Below are positions 22,862-31,675 of a DNA stretch of 39,606 nt, piece by piece. Below the pieces are notes generated by a model that saw nothing but the letters and a program-made list of their open reading frames with translations, did no database searches and was not told the DNA's origin. The stretch's first letter is position 1. The number at the start of each line of letters is the position of its first letter. The position numbers were made by a program, and so were the translations under genes. This DNA comes from Bauldia sp. (GTDB lineage Bacteria; Pseudomonadota; Alphaproteobacteria; Rhizobiales; Kaistiaceae): positions 1-39,606 of the forward strand of contig JAGRKZ010000105.1 in the NCBI GenBank assembly GCA_020442065.1, in the 5' to 3' direction.

Positions 22862-23872
22862 GTGACGACGGCAGCGGAAGGCCAGAAGACGACGATGGCG
22901 CGGCGACCGGGCAGCGGCAAGCGCGCCGCACTGATCTTCGTCTCGCGCTACGGCACGATCATCGGCCTGCTCGCCATGATCGTGTTCTTCTCGATCGCCG
23001 CGCCGACGACGTTCCCGACGATGGCCAACTTCCTCAACATCCTCAGTCAGGCGTCGCTGACCGCCATCATCGCCGCCGGTCTCACCTATACGCTCGTGGT
23101 CGGCGAGTTCGACCTTTCGGTCGGCTTCGTCGCAAGCTTCATCGGCCTGATCGTCTGCGGGCTGATGGCCAACCAGGGCTTCCCGATCCCGATCGCGATC
23201 ATCGCCTCGCTCGCGCTCGGCACGTTCATCGGCTGCATCAACGGGCTGCTCGTCACCAAGGTCGGCATCAACGCGGTCATCGCCACCCTCGGCGTCGGCA
23301 CGATCCTCTCCGGTATCGGCTTCTCCTACAGCGCCTTCCCGATCGCCGTGGGCATTCCGCGCGACTTCACCTTGATCTCGCTCGGCCGGATCGTGTTCGG
23401 CGTCCCCAATCCGGTCGTCATTATGTTCGCCGTCCTCGCGATCCTCTGGGTGGTCCTCAACAAGACGGATCTCGGCCAGAAGATGCAGGCGGTGGGCAGC
23501 AACATCGAGGCTGCCCGGCTCTCGGGCATCCGGGTCGACCGGATCAAGCTCTTCGCCTTCATGACCGCGGGGTTCTGCGCGGCCTTGACCGGCATCCTGC
23601 TGTCGTCGCTGCTCGGCAGCGGCACGCTGGGCGCCGGCGACGGATACCTGCTCAACGCCTTCGCTGCGGTGTTCCTTGGCTCGGCGACGCTCCGCGAGGG
23701 CCAGTTCCACATCTTCGGGACGCTGGTCGGGGTGATGATCCTCGCCGTCGGCTTCAACGGGCTGTCGATCTTCGGTGCGCCCACGCACTTCCAGCCGATC
23801 TTCAAGGGCGGCATCCTGGTCTTTGCCGTCGGGCTGTCGGCGCTGGCCCGTCGCTACGCCGCCAGCTCCTGA
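22862..23872 (+). CDS. Sugar ABC transporter permease (RbsC/XylH class)
   Basis: A 336-aa integral membrane permease of the BPD_transp_2 family, starting at GTG. Many hydrophobic helices begin near residue 36. The class signature GEFDLSVG (about 81-88) is present, along with the cytoplasmic coupling segment AVGSNIEAARLSGIRV (about 211-226). It would form the transmembrane channel, probably as a homodimer, with the preceding ATPase and binding protein. The spacing of 6 nt upstream and 2 nt downstream to the next gene shows a compact operon. Substrate cannot be read from the permease. Confidence 0.91.
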   Translation: MTTAAEGQKTTMARRPGSGKRAALIFVSRYGTIIGLLAMIVFFSIAAPTTFPTMANFLNILSQASLTAIIAAGLTYTLVVGEFDLSVGFVASFIGLIVCGLMANQGFPIPIAIIASLALGTFIGCINGLLVTKVGINAVIATLGVGTILSGIGFSYSAFPIAVGIPRDFTLISLGRIVFGVPNPVVIMFAVLAILWVVLNKTDLGQKMQAVGSNIEAARLSGIRVDRIKLFAFMTAGFCAALTGILLSSLLGSGTLGAGDGYLLNAFAAVFLGSATLREGQFHIFGTLVGVMILAVGFNGLSIFGAPTHFQPIFKGGILVFAVGLSALARRYAASS

Positions 23873-23874
23873 CC

Positions 23875-25227
23875 ATGCAGGGCAGCCCGTCGGCCGGGGA
23901 GACGCTCGCCGCCTTCGTCGCGACGACCTCGTGGGTGGACCTGCCCGACGCGGCAAAGCGCCAGACCAAGCGCGCGCTGCTCAATTTCATCGGCTGCGCG
24001 CTGGGCGCGTCGGCGGACCCGGCGATCGGCGCGGCGGTGGAGGTCCTCGCCGACGTGAGCGGCCCCCCGCAGGCCGGGCTGATCGGACGCCACGAGCGCT
24101 TCGACATGCTCAGCGCATCGACCATCAACGCCATCGCCGGAAACTTCTTCGATTTCGACGATACCCATCTTGCGACGGTCATCCACCCCGCGGCACCGGT
24201 GGCGCCGGTGGCGCTGGCGCTGACCGAGCGCTTCGGCGCGTCGGGCTCCGACCTCCTGATGGCCCTCGCCCTCGGCATCGAGGTCGCGTGCCGGATCGGC
24301 AACGCTGTCTCGCCCGCCCACTATACGCGCGGCTGGCACATCACCGCGACGTGCGGCGTGTTCGGCGCCGCCGCAGCGGCGGCCCGGCTGCTGGGGCTGG
24401 GGCCGGAAGCCGGCGCCCACGCGCTCGGCATCGCTGCGACAGAGTCGGCGGGACTGGTCGAGAACCTCACCACCGCCGCCAAGAATGTCGGCGTCGGCAA
24501 CGCCGCCCGGAACGGGATCCTCGCCGCCCGGATGGCGCAGGCGGGTTTTGCGGCGGCGCCGCTGGCGATCGAAGGCCCGCTCGGCTGGGCCCGCGCCGCC
24601 GGCGACGTGCCCGACCTTGAACGGATGCTCGGCGGTCTCGGCGCCGACTGGGAGGTGGGCGCCAACACCTTCAAGCCCTATCCTAGCGGGATCGTGCTCC
24701 ACGCCGTCGCCGATGCCTGCCTCGCGCTGCTTGCGGCGCACCATATCGATGTGTCGGCCATCATGAGCGTCACCGTCGCGGGCGATGCGCTGCTGCTCGC
24801 CCGCGGCGACCGCGTGGTGAGCACCGAGCGCGACGCCCGGGTCTCGATCCAGCACACGGCCGCGGCGGCGCTCCTCACCGGCCGCGCCGGGCTCGCCGAA
24901 TACGCGCCGGCCATGGCCGCCGATCCGGCCGTTGCCACGCTGCGCGCGCGGGTCCGGCCGGTACTCGACGCTGCCCTGCCGAAGGGGGCCGCGCGCGTCG
25001 AGATCGCGCTTGCCGATGGCCGGGTGCTCACGGAGACCGTGCTGCACGCCCGCGGCAGCCTCACGGCGCCAATGAGCGACGAAGAAATCGCGGCAAAGGT
25101 CGCCGCCCTCGCCCAAGCGAGTTCGGTACCCGTCGACATCGAGGCGGTGATCGACACCGTCTGGCGTCTCGACGAGCTGGAGGACGCCGGTGCGCTCTGT
25201 CGCCTGGTCTCCGGCGGCCGCCCCTAG
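23875..25227 (+). CDS. MmgE/PrpD-family protein (putative dehydratase)
   Basis: A 450-aa member of the family containing 2-methylcitrate dehydratase (PrpD), cis-aconitate decarboxylase and many uncharacterised proteins. It shows the family motif DFDDTHLATVIHP (about 92-104), the RGWHITATCG segment and the conserved later half around FKPYPSG. These enzymes act on hydroxy-acids without a cofactor. It begins 2 nt after the permease stop, so it is cotranscribed with a sugar importer and no citrate-cycle genes are nearby. I infer a dehydratase or epimerase-like step on a sugar acid or lactone product. The true reaction is unknown. It converges with the next gene at 25254. Confidence 0.86.
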   Translation: MQGSPSAGETLAAFVATTSWVDLPDAAKRQTKRALLNFIGCALGASADPAIGAAVEVLADVSGPPQAGLIGRHERFDMLSASTINAIAGNFFDFDDTHLATVIHPAAPVAPVALALTERFGASGSDLLMALALGIEVACRIGNAVSPAHYTRGWHITATCGVFGAAAAAARLLGLGPEAGAHALGIAATESAGLVENLTTAAKNVGVGNAARNGILAARMAQAGFAAAPLAIEGPLGWARAAGDVPDLERMLGGLGADWEVGANTFKPYPSGIVLHAVADACLALLAAHHIDVSAIMSVTVAGDALLLARGDRVVSTERDARVSIQHTAAAALLTGRAGLAEYAPAMAADPAVATLRARVRPVLDAALPKGAARVEIALADGRVLTETVLHARGSLTAPMSDEEIAAKVAALAQASSVPVDIEAVIDTVWRLDELEDAGALCRLVSGGRP

Positions 25228-25253
25228 GCCAGCAGGCGCCGGCGGCGAGACGA

Positions 25254-26060
25254 TCAGCGCCGGGAATGGTGCCTGCCGATGAAGCCGAGCACGGCCGCGT
25301 TGAAGGGCTCCGGATGCTCCCACAGGAACGCGTGTCCGCCTTTCGCGGTCGCGAATTCCGCGCCCGTGATGAGGCCGTGCAGCTCCTCGGCCCGGTTCAT
25401 CGGGATGAGGATGTCATCGGCACCGGCAAGCACGAGCGTCGGCAGCTTGATCTGGTGCAGACGGTCGCGGGTGTCATGGACCTGGATGGCGTTGAGCTGG
25501 GCAAGGTAGGCCTCGACCGGCTGGTCGAGCGCCGCCATCGCCGCTTCGAACTCCCGGAGCGTGTCCTCGTGGTTGAGGAAGAAGTCCTGGGTGAAGGCCC
25601 ACAGCGTCACGTCGCGCATCACCGTCGGCACGCCCATGACCGGCGCCATGTCCTGCCACAGCTTGAACATCCGCGAGCAGAAGGGACCCGGAGCAGCGTA
25701 GGTGCAGCAGAGCGACAGGGACTTGAGGTCGCCCGGATAGGCGAGCGCATATTCCTGCGATATCATGCCGCCCATCGACACGCCGACGAGATGGAATCCG
25801 GTGATGCCGAGATGGTCGACCAGGGCCTTCGCGTCGCTGGCCATCAGGGCGGTGGTGTAAGGCCCGGGCGGCCGGTCCGACTTGCCGATGCCGCGATTGT
25901 CGAAACAGAGGACGCGATAACCCTTCTCGACGAACGCCGGCCGCTGGCCGAACCAGGTGGTGATGTCGTCGGCGAGGCCATTGACCAGAACAATTGTCTC
26001 GGGGCCGTCGCCCTCCAGCTCGTAGTTGATCTCGATGCCGTTGATCTTGGCTTTCGGCAT
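25254..26060 (-). CDS. Alpha/beta hydrolase, enol-lactonase/RutD-like
   Basis: A 268-aa hydrolase with a full triad: Ser95 in GVSMGG, Asp216 in GADDILIP and His243 in GGHAFLW. An early oxyanion strand reads IVLVNGLADD. ATG at 26060 is chosen for its AGAGGGG ribosome binding site (minus strand) and because MPKAKINGIEINYE begins the fold. The frame runs on upstream into the permease gene, but that is not used. It closes the RpiR-led operon, 34 nt after the LivH-like permease. Relatives include 3-oxoadipate enol-lactonase and RutD. The likely job is ester, lactone or carbamate hydrolysis of the imported compound. Confidence 0.85.
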   Translation of the reverse strand: MPKAKINGIEINYELEGDGPETIVLVNGLADDITTWFGQRPAFVEKGYRVLCFDNRGIGKSDRPPGPYTTALMASDAKALVDHLGITGFHLVGVSMGGMISQEYALAYPGDLKSLSLCCTYAAPGPFCSRMFKLWQDMAPVMGVPTVMRDVTLWAFTQDFFLNHEDTLREFEAAMAALDQPVEAYLAQLNAIQVHDTRDRLHQIKLPTLVLAGADDILIPMNRAEELHGLITGAEFATAKGGHAFLWEHPEPFNAAVLGFIGRHHSRR

Positions 26061-26094
26061 GGCGGCTGTCCCCTCTTGCTGCGATCCCAGACGA

Positions 26095-26982
26095 TTACTT
26101 CCCAAGCTCGCGCGAGGCGCCGACGAGCCCTTGCGGCCGGACGACGAGCACGAGAATGACGACCCCGAGCGTGATCGCGCCATGGAATGGCAGCGCTGCG
26201 TCGGGAAGATAGGCGGCAAGGTAGATCTCGATGGCGCCGAGAAGGAGCCCCCCGAGGACGGCGCCGAGCAGGCTGCCGAGCCCGCCAAGGGTGGTGGCGA
26301 TGAAGGCCTTCAGCACCGGTACCAGCCCCATCATCGGGTCGACCGAAGAGCGCTGGGCGATCCACAGCACCGCGGCGACCGCGGCCAGCAGTCCCGACAG
26401 GGCGAAGGCGGTGGCGATCACCCGGTTGGCGCGGATGCCCATCAACCGCGTGACATTGAAGTCGTCGGCCGCCGCCCGCATGGCGAGGCCGAGCACCGTG
26501 CGCTTGAGAAAAAGGTTGAGGGCGATCAGGACCACGACCGCCACCACCACCGAGATGACCCGGTTCACGCCGATGGCAAAGCTGCCGAGATCAACGGTCG
26601 CGGTGAGGAAATCGGGAAGCGGCACGACCTGCGGACGGGTCGAGATGAAGAGCTGGAAGGCGAGCTGGAGGAGCACGGCGACCGCAAAGCTGGTGAGCAG
26701 CATGGTCGCGCCGCTCGCCCCGCGCACCGGGCGGAATGCGATCCTCTCGAGCAGCACGGCGCTTGCCATCACCACAAGGATCGCCAGGGGCGCCGACAGA
26801 TAAAACGGCAGCCCGAGGACCGCCGCAAAGACAAGCACGTATCCGGCAAGCGTCATCAGCGCGCCGTGGGCGAAGTTGATCAGCCCGAGGATGGAGTAGA
26901 CCACGGCGAGCCCCAGCGCGAGCAGGGCGTAGATGCCGCCAAGGCTCAACGCGTTGCCGGACTGCGCCAGGAAATAGGCCAT
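26095..26982 (-). CDS. livH: Liv-type ABC transporter permease (LivH-like)
   Basis: A 295-aa permease of the branched-chain amino-acid class (BPD_transp_2), with about eight hydrophobic helices and the LivH opening GGIYALLALGLAVVYSI followed by GLINFAHGA. It pairs with the LivM half of the fused protein at 28911-30773. Its ATG overlaps the stop of the ATPase gene by 1 nt. The Liv class also imports short amides, urea, aromatic and other organic acids, so the name does not fix the substrate. Confidence 0.9.
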   Translation of the reverse strand: MAYFLAQSGNALSLGGIYALLALGLAVVYSILGLINFAHGALMTLAGYVLVFAAVLGLPFYLSAPLAILVVMASAVLLERIAFRPVRGASGATMLLTSFAVAVLLQLAFQLFISTRPQVVPLPDFLTATVDLGSFAIGVNRVISVVVAVVVLIALNLFLKRTVLGLAMRAAADDFNVTRLMGIRANRVIATAFALSGLLAAVAAVLWIAQRSSVDPMMGLVPVLKAFIATTLGGLGSLLGAVLGGLLLGAIEIYLAAYLPDAALPFHGAITLGVVILVLVVRPQGLVGASRELGK

Positions 26983-27716
26983 CAGGCGTGCGTCTCCGCC
27001 ATCGTCGCACCGAGATAGGCATGGGCGACCTGCTCGGAGGCGCGCAGCTCCGCCGCGGGTCCCTGCATGGCGATGGCGCCGTTGACCATGACGTAGGCGC
27101 GGTCGGCGATGTCGAGCGCCGCGACCGCATCCTGCTCGACGATGAGAATGGTGAGGCCCCGCTGCTTGAGCCGGACCAGGAGGTCGAAGATGTCGTCGAC
27201 CACCTGCGGCGCGAGCCCCAGCGACGGCTCGTCAAGGAGAAGCAGTCGCGGTGCGGACATCAGCGCGCGGCCGATCGCGAGCTGCTGCTGTTGCCCGCCG
27301 GAGAGCGTGCCGGCGGCCTGCCCGCTCCGCTCGGCAAGGATCGGGAAGAGCTCGAGGATCTCGGCCCGGGTCCGCACCACCGCCTCGCGATCGCGCCGGC
27401 TGGCGGCGCCGAGACGGAGATTCTCGGCGACCGTCAGCGACGGGAAGACGTGGCGCCCCTCGGGAACCAGCGTCATGCCGCGGGTGACGATATCCTCGGT
27501 GTCGCGCCCCGAGATGACCTCGCCGCCGAACCGCACCTCCCCCTGCGCCGGCCGGACAAGCCCGACCAGCGCCATGAGGGTGGAGGTCTTGCCCGCACCG
27601 TTGGCGCCGAGGAGCGCGACGATCTCCCCTTCCGAGACCGCGAGGTCGACGCCACGAACGGCGCGGATGGCGCCGTAGCGGACGTGAAGATCCGTCGCGG
27701 AAAGCATCGGCGCCAT
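26982..27716 (-). CDS. livF: Liv-type ABC transporter ATPase (LivF-like)
   Basis: A 244-aa ATPase with Walker A GANGAGKT (37-44), signature LSGGQ (138-142) and Walker B LLLLDEP (158-164). The short LivF-type form ends soon after the D-loop and H-loop region. It lies 10 nt after the binding-protein gene and overlaps livH by 1 nt. With the LivG half of the fusion protein it gives the normal pair of ATPases. Confidence 0.91.
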   Translation of the reverse strand: MAPMLSATDLHVRYGAIRAVRGVDLAVSEGEIVALLGANGAGKTSTLMALVGLVRPAQGEVRFGGEVISGRDTEDIVTRGMTLVPEGRHVFPSLTVAENLRLGAASRRDREAVVRTRAEILELFPILAERSGQAAGTLSGGQQQQLAIGRALMSAPRLLLLDEPSLGLAPQVVDDIFDLLVRLKQRGLTILIVEQDAVAALDIADRAYVMVNGAIAMQGPAAELRASEQVAHAYLGATMAETHA

Positions 27717-27726
27717 CGTCTCGACT

Positions 27727-28911
27727 CTACTGGGCGGCGTTGAGATCGAGGTTCGGGGCCGGCACGATCGCCGGATCCGGCGCCTTGCGGCTGACCAGAA
27801 CGCGCTTTCCGTCCTCGATGCGGATCACCGCCACCGGCCGGGTGGGCGTGCCGTTGCCGCCCTTGTAGCTGATCTCCGCCGTGGCGCCCTGCACGTTCTC
27901 GAGGTTGGCGAGGGCATCGCGGATCTTGGCCGGCTCGACGCTATCGGCCTGGGTGACCGCCGCCTCGATGATCTTGGCGAGGTCATAGCCGAGCGCGTCC
28001 ATGATCGATTCGGGCGGCTTGCCGTACTTCGCCTCATACTTCTCCTGATAGGCCGCCATCGGGCTGCCGGGCTCGGCGAATCCGGACGAGGTGAACACGA
28101 CACCTTCCACCGCGTCGCCGAGGGCGAAGGTGGTGGGGGAATCGATACCGTCGCCGGCGACCAGCGGGACGGTGACCCCGGCCCCGCGCAGCTGCCGAAT
28201 GAAGGCGGGGAAGTCGGGCTCGAAGGCGGAGGTGACGATGACGTCCGGCTGCGGCTGCAGTTCCTTGATCTTGGTGACCTCGGCCGAGAAGTCCGGCTGG
28301 CCCAGCGAGTAGAGGCTCTCGCCGACCACCTCGCCGCCGAGCTTCTTGAAGGCGTCGGCGAAGTAGAGCGGCATCTGGCTGTACTCGATGTCGGGCGAGC
28401 GCAGCAGATAGGCCTTCCGGTAGCCCTGACCGAAGGCGTACTCGGCCTGCGCGGCGCCCTGGACGTTGTCGGTCACGGCATTGGCGAAGATGTAGCCGTC
28501 GCCGCTCAGCGGCAGGGTCGGCGAGGACGAGCACGTCGAGATCGCCGGAATCTGTGCGCCGACGATGATCTGGGCTCCGGCGTGGACCATGCTCGAATCG
28601 CAGGTGACGATCATCATGTTGACGCCCTCGTCGACCAGTTCCTGGGTGACGATCGCGTTCTGGGCATTGTCCGAGCGGTTGTCGCGGGTTTCGATCTCGA
28701 CCGGGAACTTGCCGGCGATGCCGCCGTTCGCGTTCATCTCGTCGATGGCGAGCATGAGGCCATCCATGACCGGGGAGTCATAGGGGGCATCCCAGCCGGT
28801 CTTGGATATGGCCGCGCCGATCAGCAGCGTATCGTCGGCAAAGGCGGTTTGGCCGAGGGCCGCGAGGCTGACGCCGGCGGCAAGCATTGCGCTGAAGGCC
28901 AGTCTGGTCAT
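27727..28911 (-). CDS. Liv-type periplasmic substrate-binding protein
   Basis: A 394-aa type I binding protein (LivJ/LivK-like, Peripla_BP_6). The signal peptide MTRLAFSAMLAAGVSLAALG ends in QTAFADD, with cleavage after Ala25 likely. The mature part starts DDTLLIGAAISKTG. Repeats such as NANGGIAGK and the paired cysteine TCSSSPT are typical. ATG at 28911 has a clear GAAGGAG site upstream and overlaps the last base of the LivM-LivG stop. It has a strong export signal, so it acts in the periplasm. The ligand is unknown; neighbouring enzymes suggest an acid, amide or ester. Confidence 0.9.
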   Translation of the reverse strand: MTRLAFSAMLAAGVSLAALGQTAFADDTLLIGAAISKTGWDAPYDSPVMDGLMLAIDEMNANGGIAGKFPVEIETRDNRSDNAQNAIVTQELVDEGVNMMIVTCDSSMVHAGAQIIVGAQIPAISTCSSSPTLPLSGDGYIFANAVTDNVQGAAQAEYAFGQGYRKAYLLRSPDIEYSQMPLYFADAFKKLGGEVVGESLYSLGQPDFSAEVTKIKELQPQPDVIVTSAFEPDFPAFIRQLRGAGVTVPLVAGDGIDSPTTFALGDAVEGVVFTSSGFAEPGSPMAAYQEKYEAKYGKPPESIMDALGYDLAKIIEAAVTQADSVEPAKIRDALANLENVQGATAEISYKGGNGTPTRPVAVIRIEDGKRVLVSRKAPDPAIVPAPNLDLNAAQ

Positions 28912-30773
28912 CACGATACTCCTTCCGAGGTTGGGATTGAGGCACCCTGCCTGGCGCGTTTGCGCCCGATGTAGGCTTCGATCACCGCCGGATTGCTCTG
29001 CACCTCGGCAGCGCTTCCCTCGGCGATCTTCTCGCCGCGATTGAGCACGACGATGCGGTCGCACAACCGCATGATCAGCGACATGTCGTGGTCGATGACG
29101 AGGAGGCCGATACCGGTTTCGGCGCGGAGGGCCGCCAGGTCACGAAGCAGCTCGTTGGATTCCGTCGGGTTCATGCCCGCGGCCGGCTCGTCGAGCAGCA
29201 GATACCGCGGGTTGAGCGCGAGCGCGCGGGCGATCTCGAGCCGGCGCTGTGCGCCGTAGTCGAGCGCCGAGGCAGGCCGATCTGCAAGGTCGAGCAAGCC
29301 GAAGCGGGCGAGGAGCTCCCTCGCCCGCGCATTGGGATCGGCGGGCACGGCCTCGGTTCCTCGCGCGGCAAGCGCCGCCGTCTCGACATTGTCGAGGACG
29401 CTCAGCTGGCCGAACAGCCGGATATTCTGGAACGTGCGCCCTATGCCGGCACGCGCCACCTCGAAGGAGGGCCAGTCGGTGACGTCGGCGCCGTCGACGG
29501 CGACCTTCCCGGAGTCGGGCAGTATCAGCCCGGAAATGACATTGACGAGCGTGGTTTTGCCCGACCCATTGGGCCCGATCAGACCGACGATCTCACCGGG
29601 CGCGAGCGAGAGGTCGACCGCGTCGAGGGCACGCAGCCCGGCGAAGTTCTTGGTGATTCCGTCGGCCCGGAGCAGGCCGGGCGCGACGTCGGCGGCCACC
29701 GGCGTTGAGGCGGCCGCGACGGGAGTGCCGCCGGCGCGGCCGAGCCACCCCCTGATCCAGGCCTCGCCAAGCTCGAGCCGCGCAAACATCCCGGCCGGGC
29801 GCCGATACATCACGATCAGGATGAGCACGCAGAGGCCGGCCTGGGTAAGGCCGAACAGCTCCGGCGTCTCCCAGCCGAAGACGTCGACGCCACTCTCGAC
29901 GCGGCGAAGCACCTCGATCGTGAGGGTCACGACGATGGCGCCGAAGAAGGCGCCGGATACCGTGGTCATGCCGCCGACGATCAGCATCGTCAGCAGCGTC
30001 AGGGTATCGTCGAAGTAGAATTTCGACGGCGAGAATGCCCCGAGGAAGTGGGCGAGAAGCACGCCCGACGCCGCGGCGATCGTCGCGCTCAGCGTCCAGG
30101 CGACGAGACGGCGGCGCAGCACGTCGACGCCGATCGCCTTTGCCGCGGTCTCGTCCTCGCGACTGGCGCGCAACTGCCGGCCGGCGGCGGAGTCGCGGAA
30201 CCAGCGGACCACCAACAGGGCGAGCACGGCGACCCCGAGGGCCGTCCAGATGTTGGTGAGCCGCGGGACACCGAGAAAGGCGTTGGCGCCGCGGGTGAAA
30301 TCGGTGGCGCCGATCAGGATGCCGTGGACGATCAGAAGGAGGCCAAGCGTCGCGATGACCGCGGCGGCGCCACCCATGCGCATGATCGGCAGGCCGACAG
30401 CCAGGCCAAACACGGCGACAAGAACGAGGCTCGCGACAAAGGCCGCGGGCAAGCCCCATTCGAGCCCGGCGAGAAGCGTCGGGAGATGGGGCAGCGCGCT
30501 GGCCTTGGTGGCGAGCGGCAGGGTCAGGATCGCCGAGGCGTAGGCGCCAAGCCCGATGAACGCGACATGCCCGAAGCTGAGGATGCCGGAGTTACCGGAG
30601 AAGGCGCCAAGGCCGAGCACGGCGACGAGATTGATGAGGAACAGGGTGTAGGTGCGCTGAAGGCCGGCGCTGGCGAAGGAGGCGAACAGGACCGCCGCCA
30701 CCGCGAGCGGGATGACGAGCAGAAGCGCCCCGAGGAGCGTCGCGGTCGCCCGCTGGGCGGACGGGCCGCTCAC
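28911..30773 (-). CDS. Fused ABC permease-ATPase (LivM-LivG)
   Basis: A 620-aa fusion. Residues 1-330 are a LivM-type permease: many hydrophobic helices, the FSGNSGILSFGHVAFIGLGA region at 58-77 and the coupling segment LRASREDETAAKAIGVD (201-217). Residues about 365-605 are a LivG-type ATPase: Walker A GPNGSGKT (400-407), a signature in the form LDYGAQRR (504-511) and Walker B YLLLDEP (524-530). A ~35-aa Ala/Pro linker joins the two. There is no internal stop or frameshift between halves. Its start overlaps the regulator's stop by 4 nt (ATGA). Such fusions are known in Liv-type systems of proteobacteria, and the fusion keeps permease and ATPase at fixed ratio. Confidence 0.92.
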   Translation of the reverse strand: MSGPSAQRATATLLGALLLVIPLAVAAVLFASFASAGLQRTYTLFLINLVAVLGLGAFSGNSGILSFGHVAFIGLGAYASAILTLPLATKASALPHLPTLLAGLEWGLPAAFVASLVLVAVFGLAVGLPIMRMGGAAAVIATLGLLLIVHGILIGATDFTRGANAFLGVPRLTNIWTALGVAVLALLVVRWFRDSAAGRQLRASREDETAAKAIGVDVLRRRLVAWTLSATIAAASGVLLAHFLGAFSPSKFYFDDTLTLLTMLIVGGMTTVSGAFFGAIVVTLTIEVLRRVESGVDVFGWETPELFGLTQAGLCVLILIVMYRRPAGMFARLELGEAWIRGWLGRAGGTPVAAASTPVAADVAPGLLRADGITKNFAGLRALDAVDLSLAPGEIVGLIGPNGSGKTTLVNVISGLILPDSGKVAVDGADVTDWPSFEVARAGIGRTFQNIRLFGQLSVLDNVETAALAARGTEAVPADPNARARELLARFGLLDLADRPASALDYGAQRRLEIARALALNPRYLLLDEPAAGMNPTESNELLRDLAALRAETGIGLLVIDHDMSLIMRLCDRIVVLNRGEKIAEGSAAEVQSNPAVIEAYIGRKRARQGASIPTSEGVS

Positions 30774-31675
30774 AGGTCCTCCGCGAACTGGTCAAAAGCC
30801 TTCTGGGCCTCGAGTACCTTGGCGATACGCTCCGGCACGGCCTTGCCGAGACGCCGGATGACGGCGTTGACGAGGAGATTGAGAAGAACGCTGATGGCCG
30901 CGTTCGAGTGCCAGTAGAGGCCGGTATCGGTGGGCAGATCGAAAACGCCGTCGGCATGCTTGTGGGCCCACACGCAGTAGCTGTCGGCGACGACGTAGAG
31001 CTCGTGCCCCTGCTGCTTGGCCATCTCGGCGGCGCGCTGGGTGTTCTTGTCGTAGCGGTAGAAGTCGATCAGCAGCACGACGACACGCGGCGCCCTGTCG
31101 AACAGCATGTCCGCATAGTGGCCGTTCTGCCCGTCGACCAGGTGCACCCCGGGGCGGATGTATTCGAGCCGGGTCGCCACTTCCATCGCGAGGCCGCGCG
31201 CCATGTGGAGACCGCTGATGAAGACCCGGTCGGCCCTGGCGAAAGCGTTGACCGCCTTCGACCACACCGGCTTGGCTGTGAATCCGTACGCAGCGGCGAT
31301 CGCCGCCTGCTCGGCGGCGAGGCTGTCCTGCAGCGTGAACTGCGAGGCTTCCCGCTCGGCAAAGGCCTCATAGCGCCGGTCGATCGACCAGACCCCGCCG
31401 CCGGCCGGACCGTAGAGGTCGGTGTTGAGGCTGTGCCGGATGTCGCTCAGGCCGTCAAAACCGAGCTTGCGGAGGAACCGCCCGACGGACATCGGGCTGA
31501 CCTCGGTATTGGCGGCGATGGTCGAGGCGGTTTCGAGAAGCAGGCAATGCGGACGGGACAGGACGTAGCTCGCGAGCCGCCGCTCGGTCTTGGTGAACGA
31601 ATCGTAGCCCTCGCGGAGCTGGCGGAGGACCCTCTCTTCGAGAAGCTCGCCCTGTCTTGAACTCTCGGCCTTCAT
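30770..31675 (-). CDS. RpiR-family transcriptional regulator
   Basis: A 301-aa regulator: N-terminal HTH_6 at about 10-85 (TKTERRLASYVLSRP, then SPMSVGRFLRKLGF as recognition helix) and a C-terminal SIS sugar-phosphate-type domain at about 135-280 (RVFISGLHMARGLA). Regulators of this family sense phosphosugars or related acids. ATG at 31675 is chosen because it begins MKAESS just before the domain; an in-frame GTG five codons upstream is possible. It heads the operon regulator - LivMG - binding protein - LivF - LivH - hydrolase and is divergent from the M24/dehydratase operon. The perfect inverted repeat at 31694-31738 is its likely binding site. Confidence 0.9.
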   Translation of the reverse strand: MKAESSRQGELLEERVLRQLREGYDSFTKTERRLASYVLSRPHCLLLETASTIAANTEVSPMSVGRFLRKLGFDGLSDIRHSLNTDLYGPAGGGVWSIDRRYEAFAEREASQFTLQDSLAAEQAAIAAAYGFTAKPVWSKAVNAFARADRVFISGLHMARGLAMEVATRLEYIRPGVHLVDGQNGHYADMLFDRAPRVVVLLIDFYRYDKNTQRAAEMAKQQGHELYVVADSYCVWAHKHADGVFDLPTDTGLYWHSNAAISVLLNLLVNAVIRRLGKAVPERIAKVLEAQKAFDQFAEDL

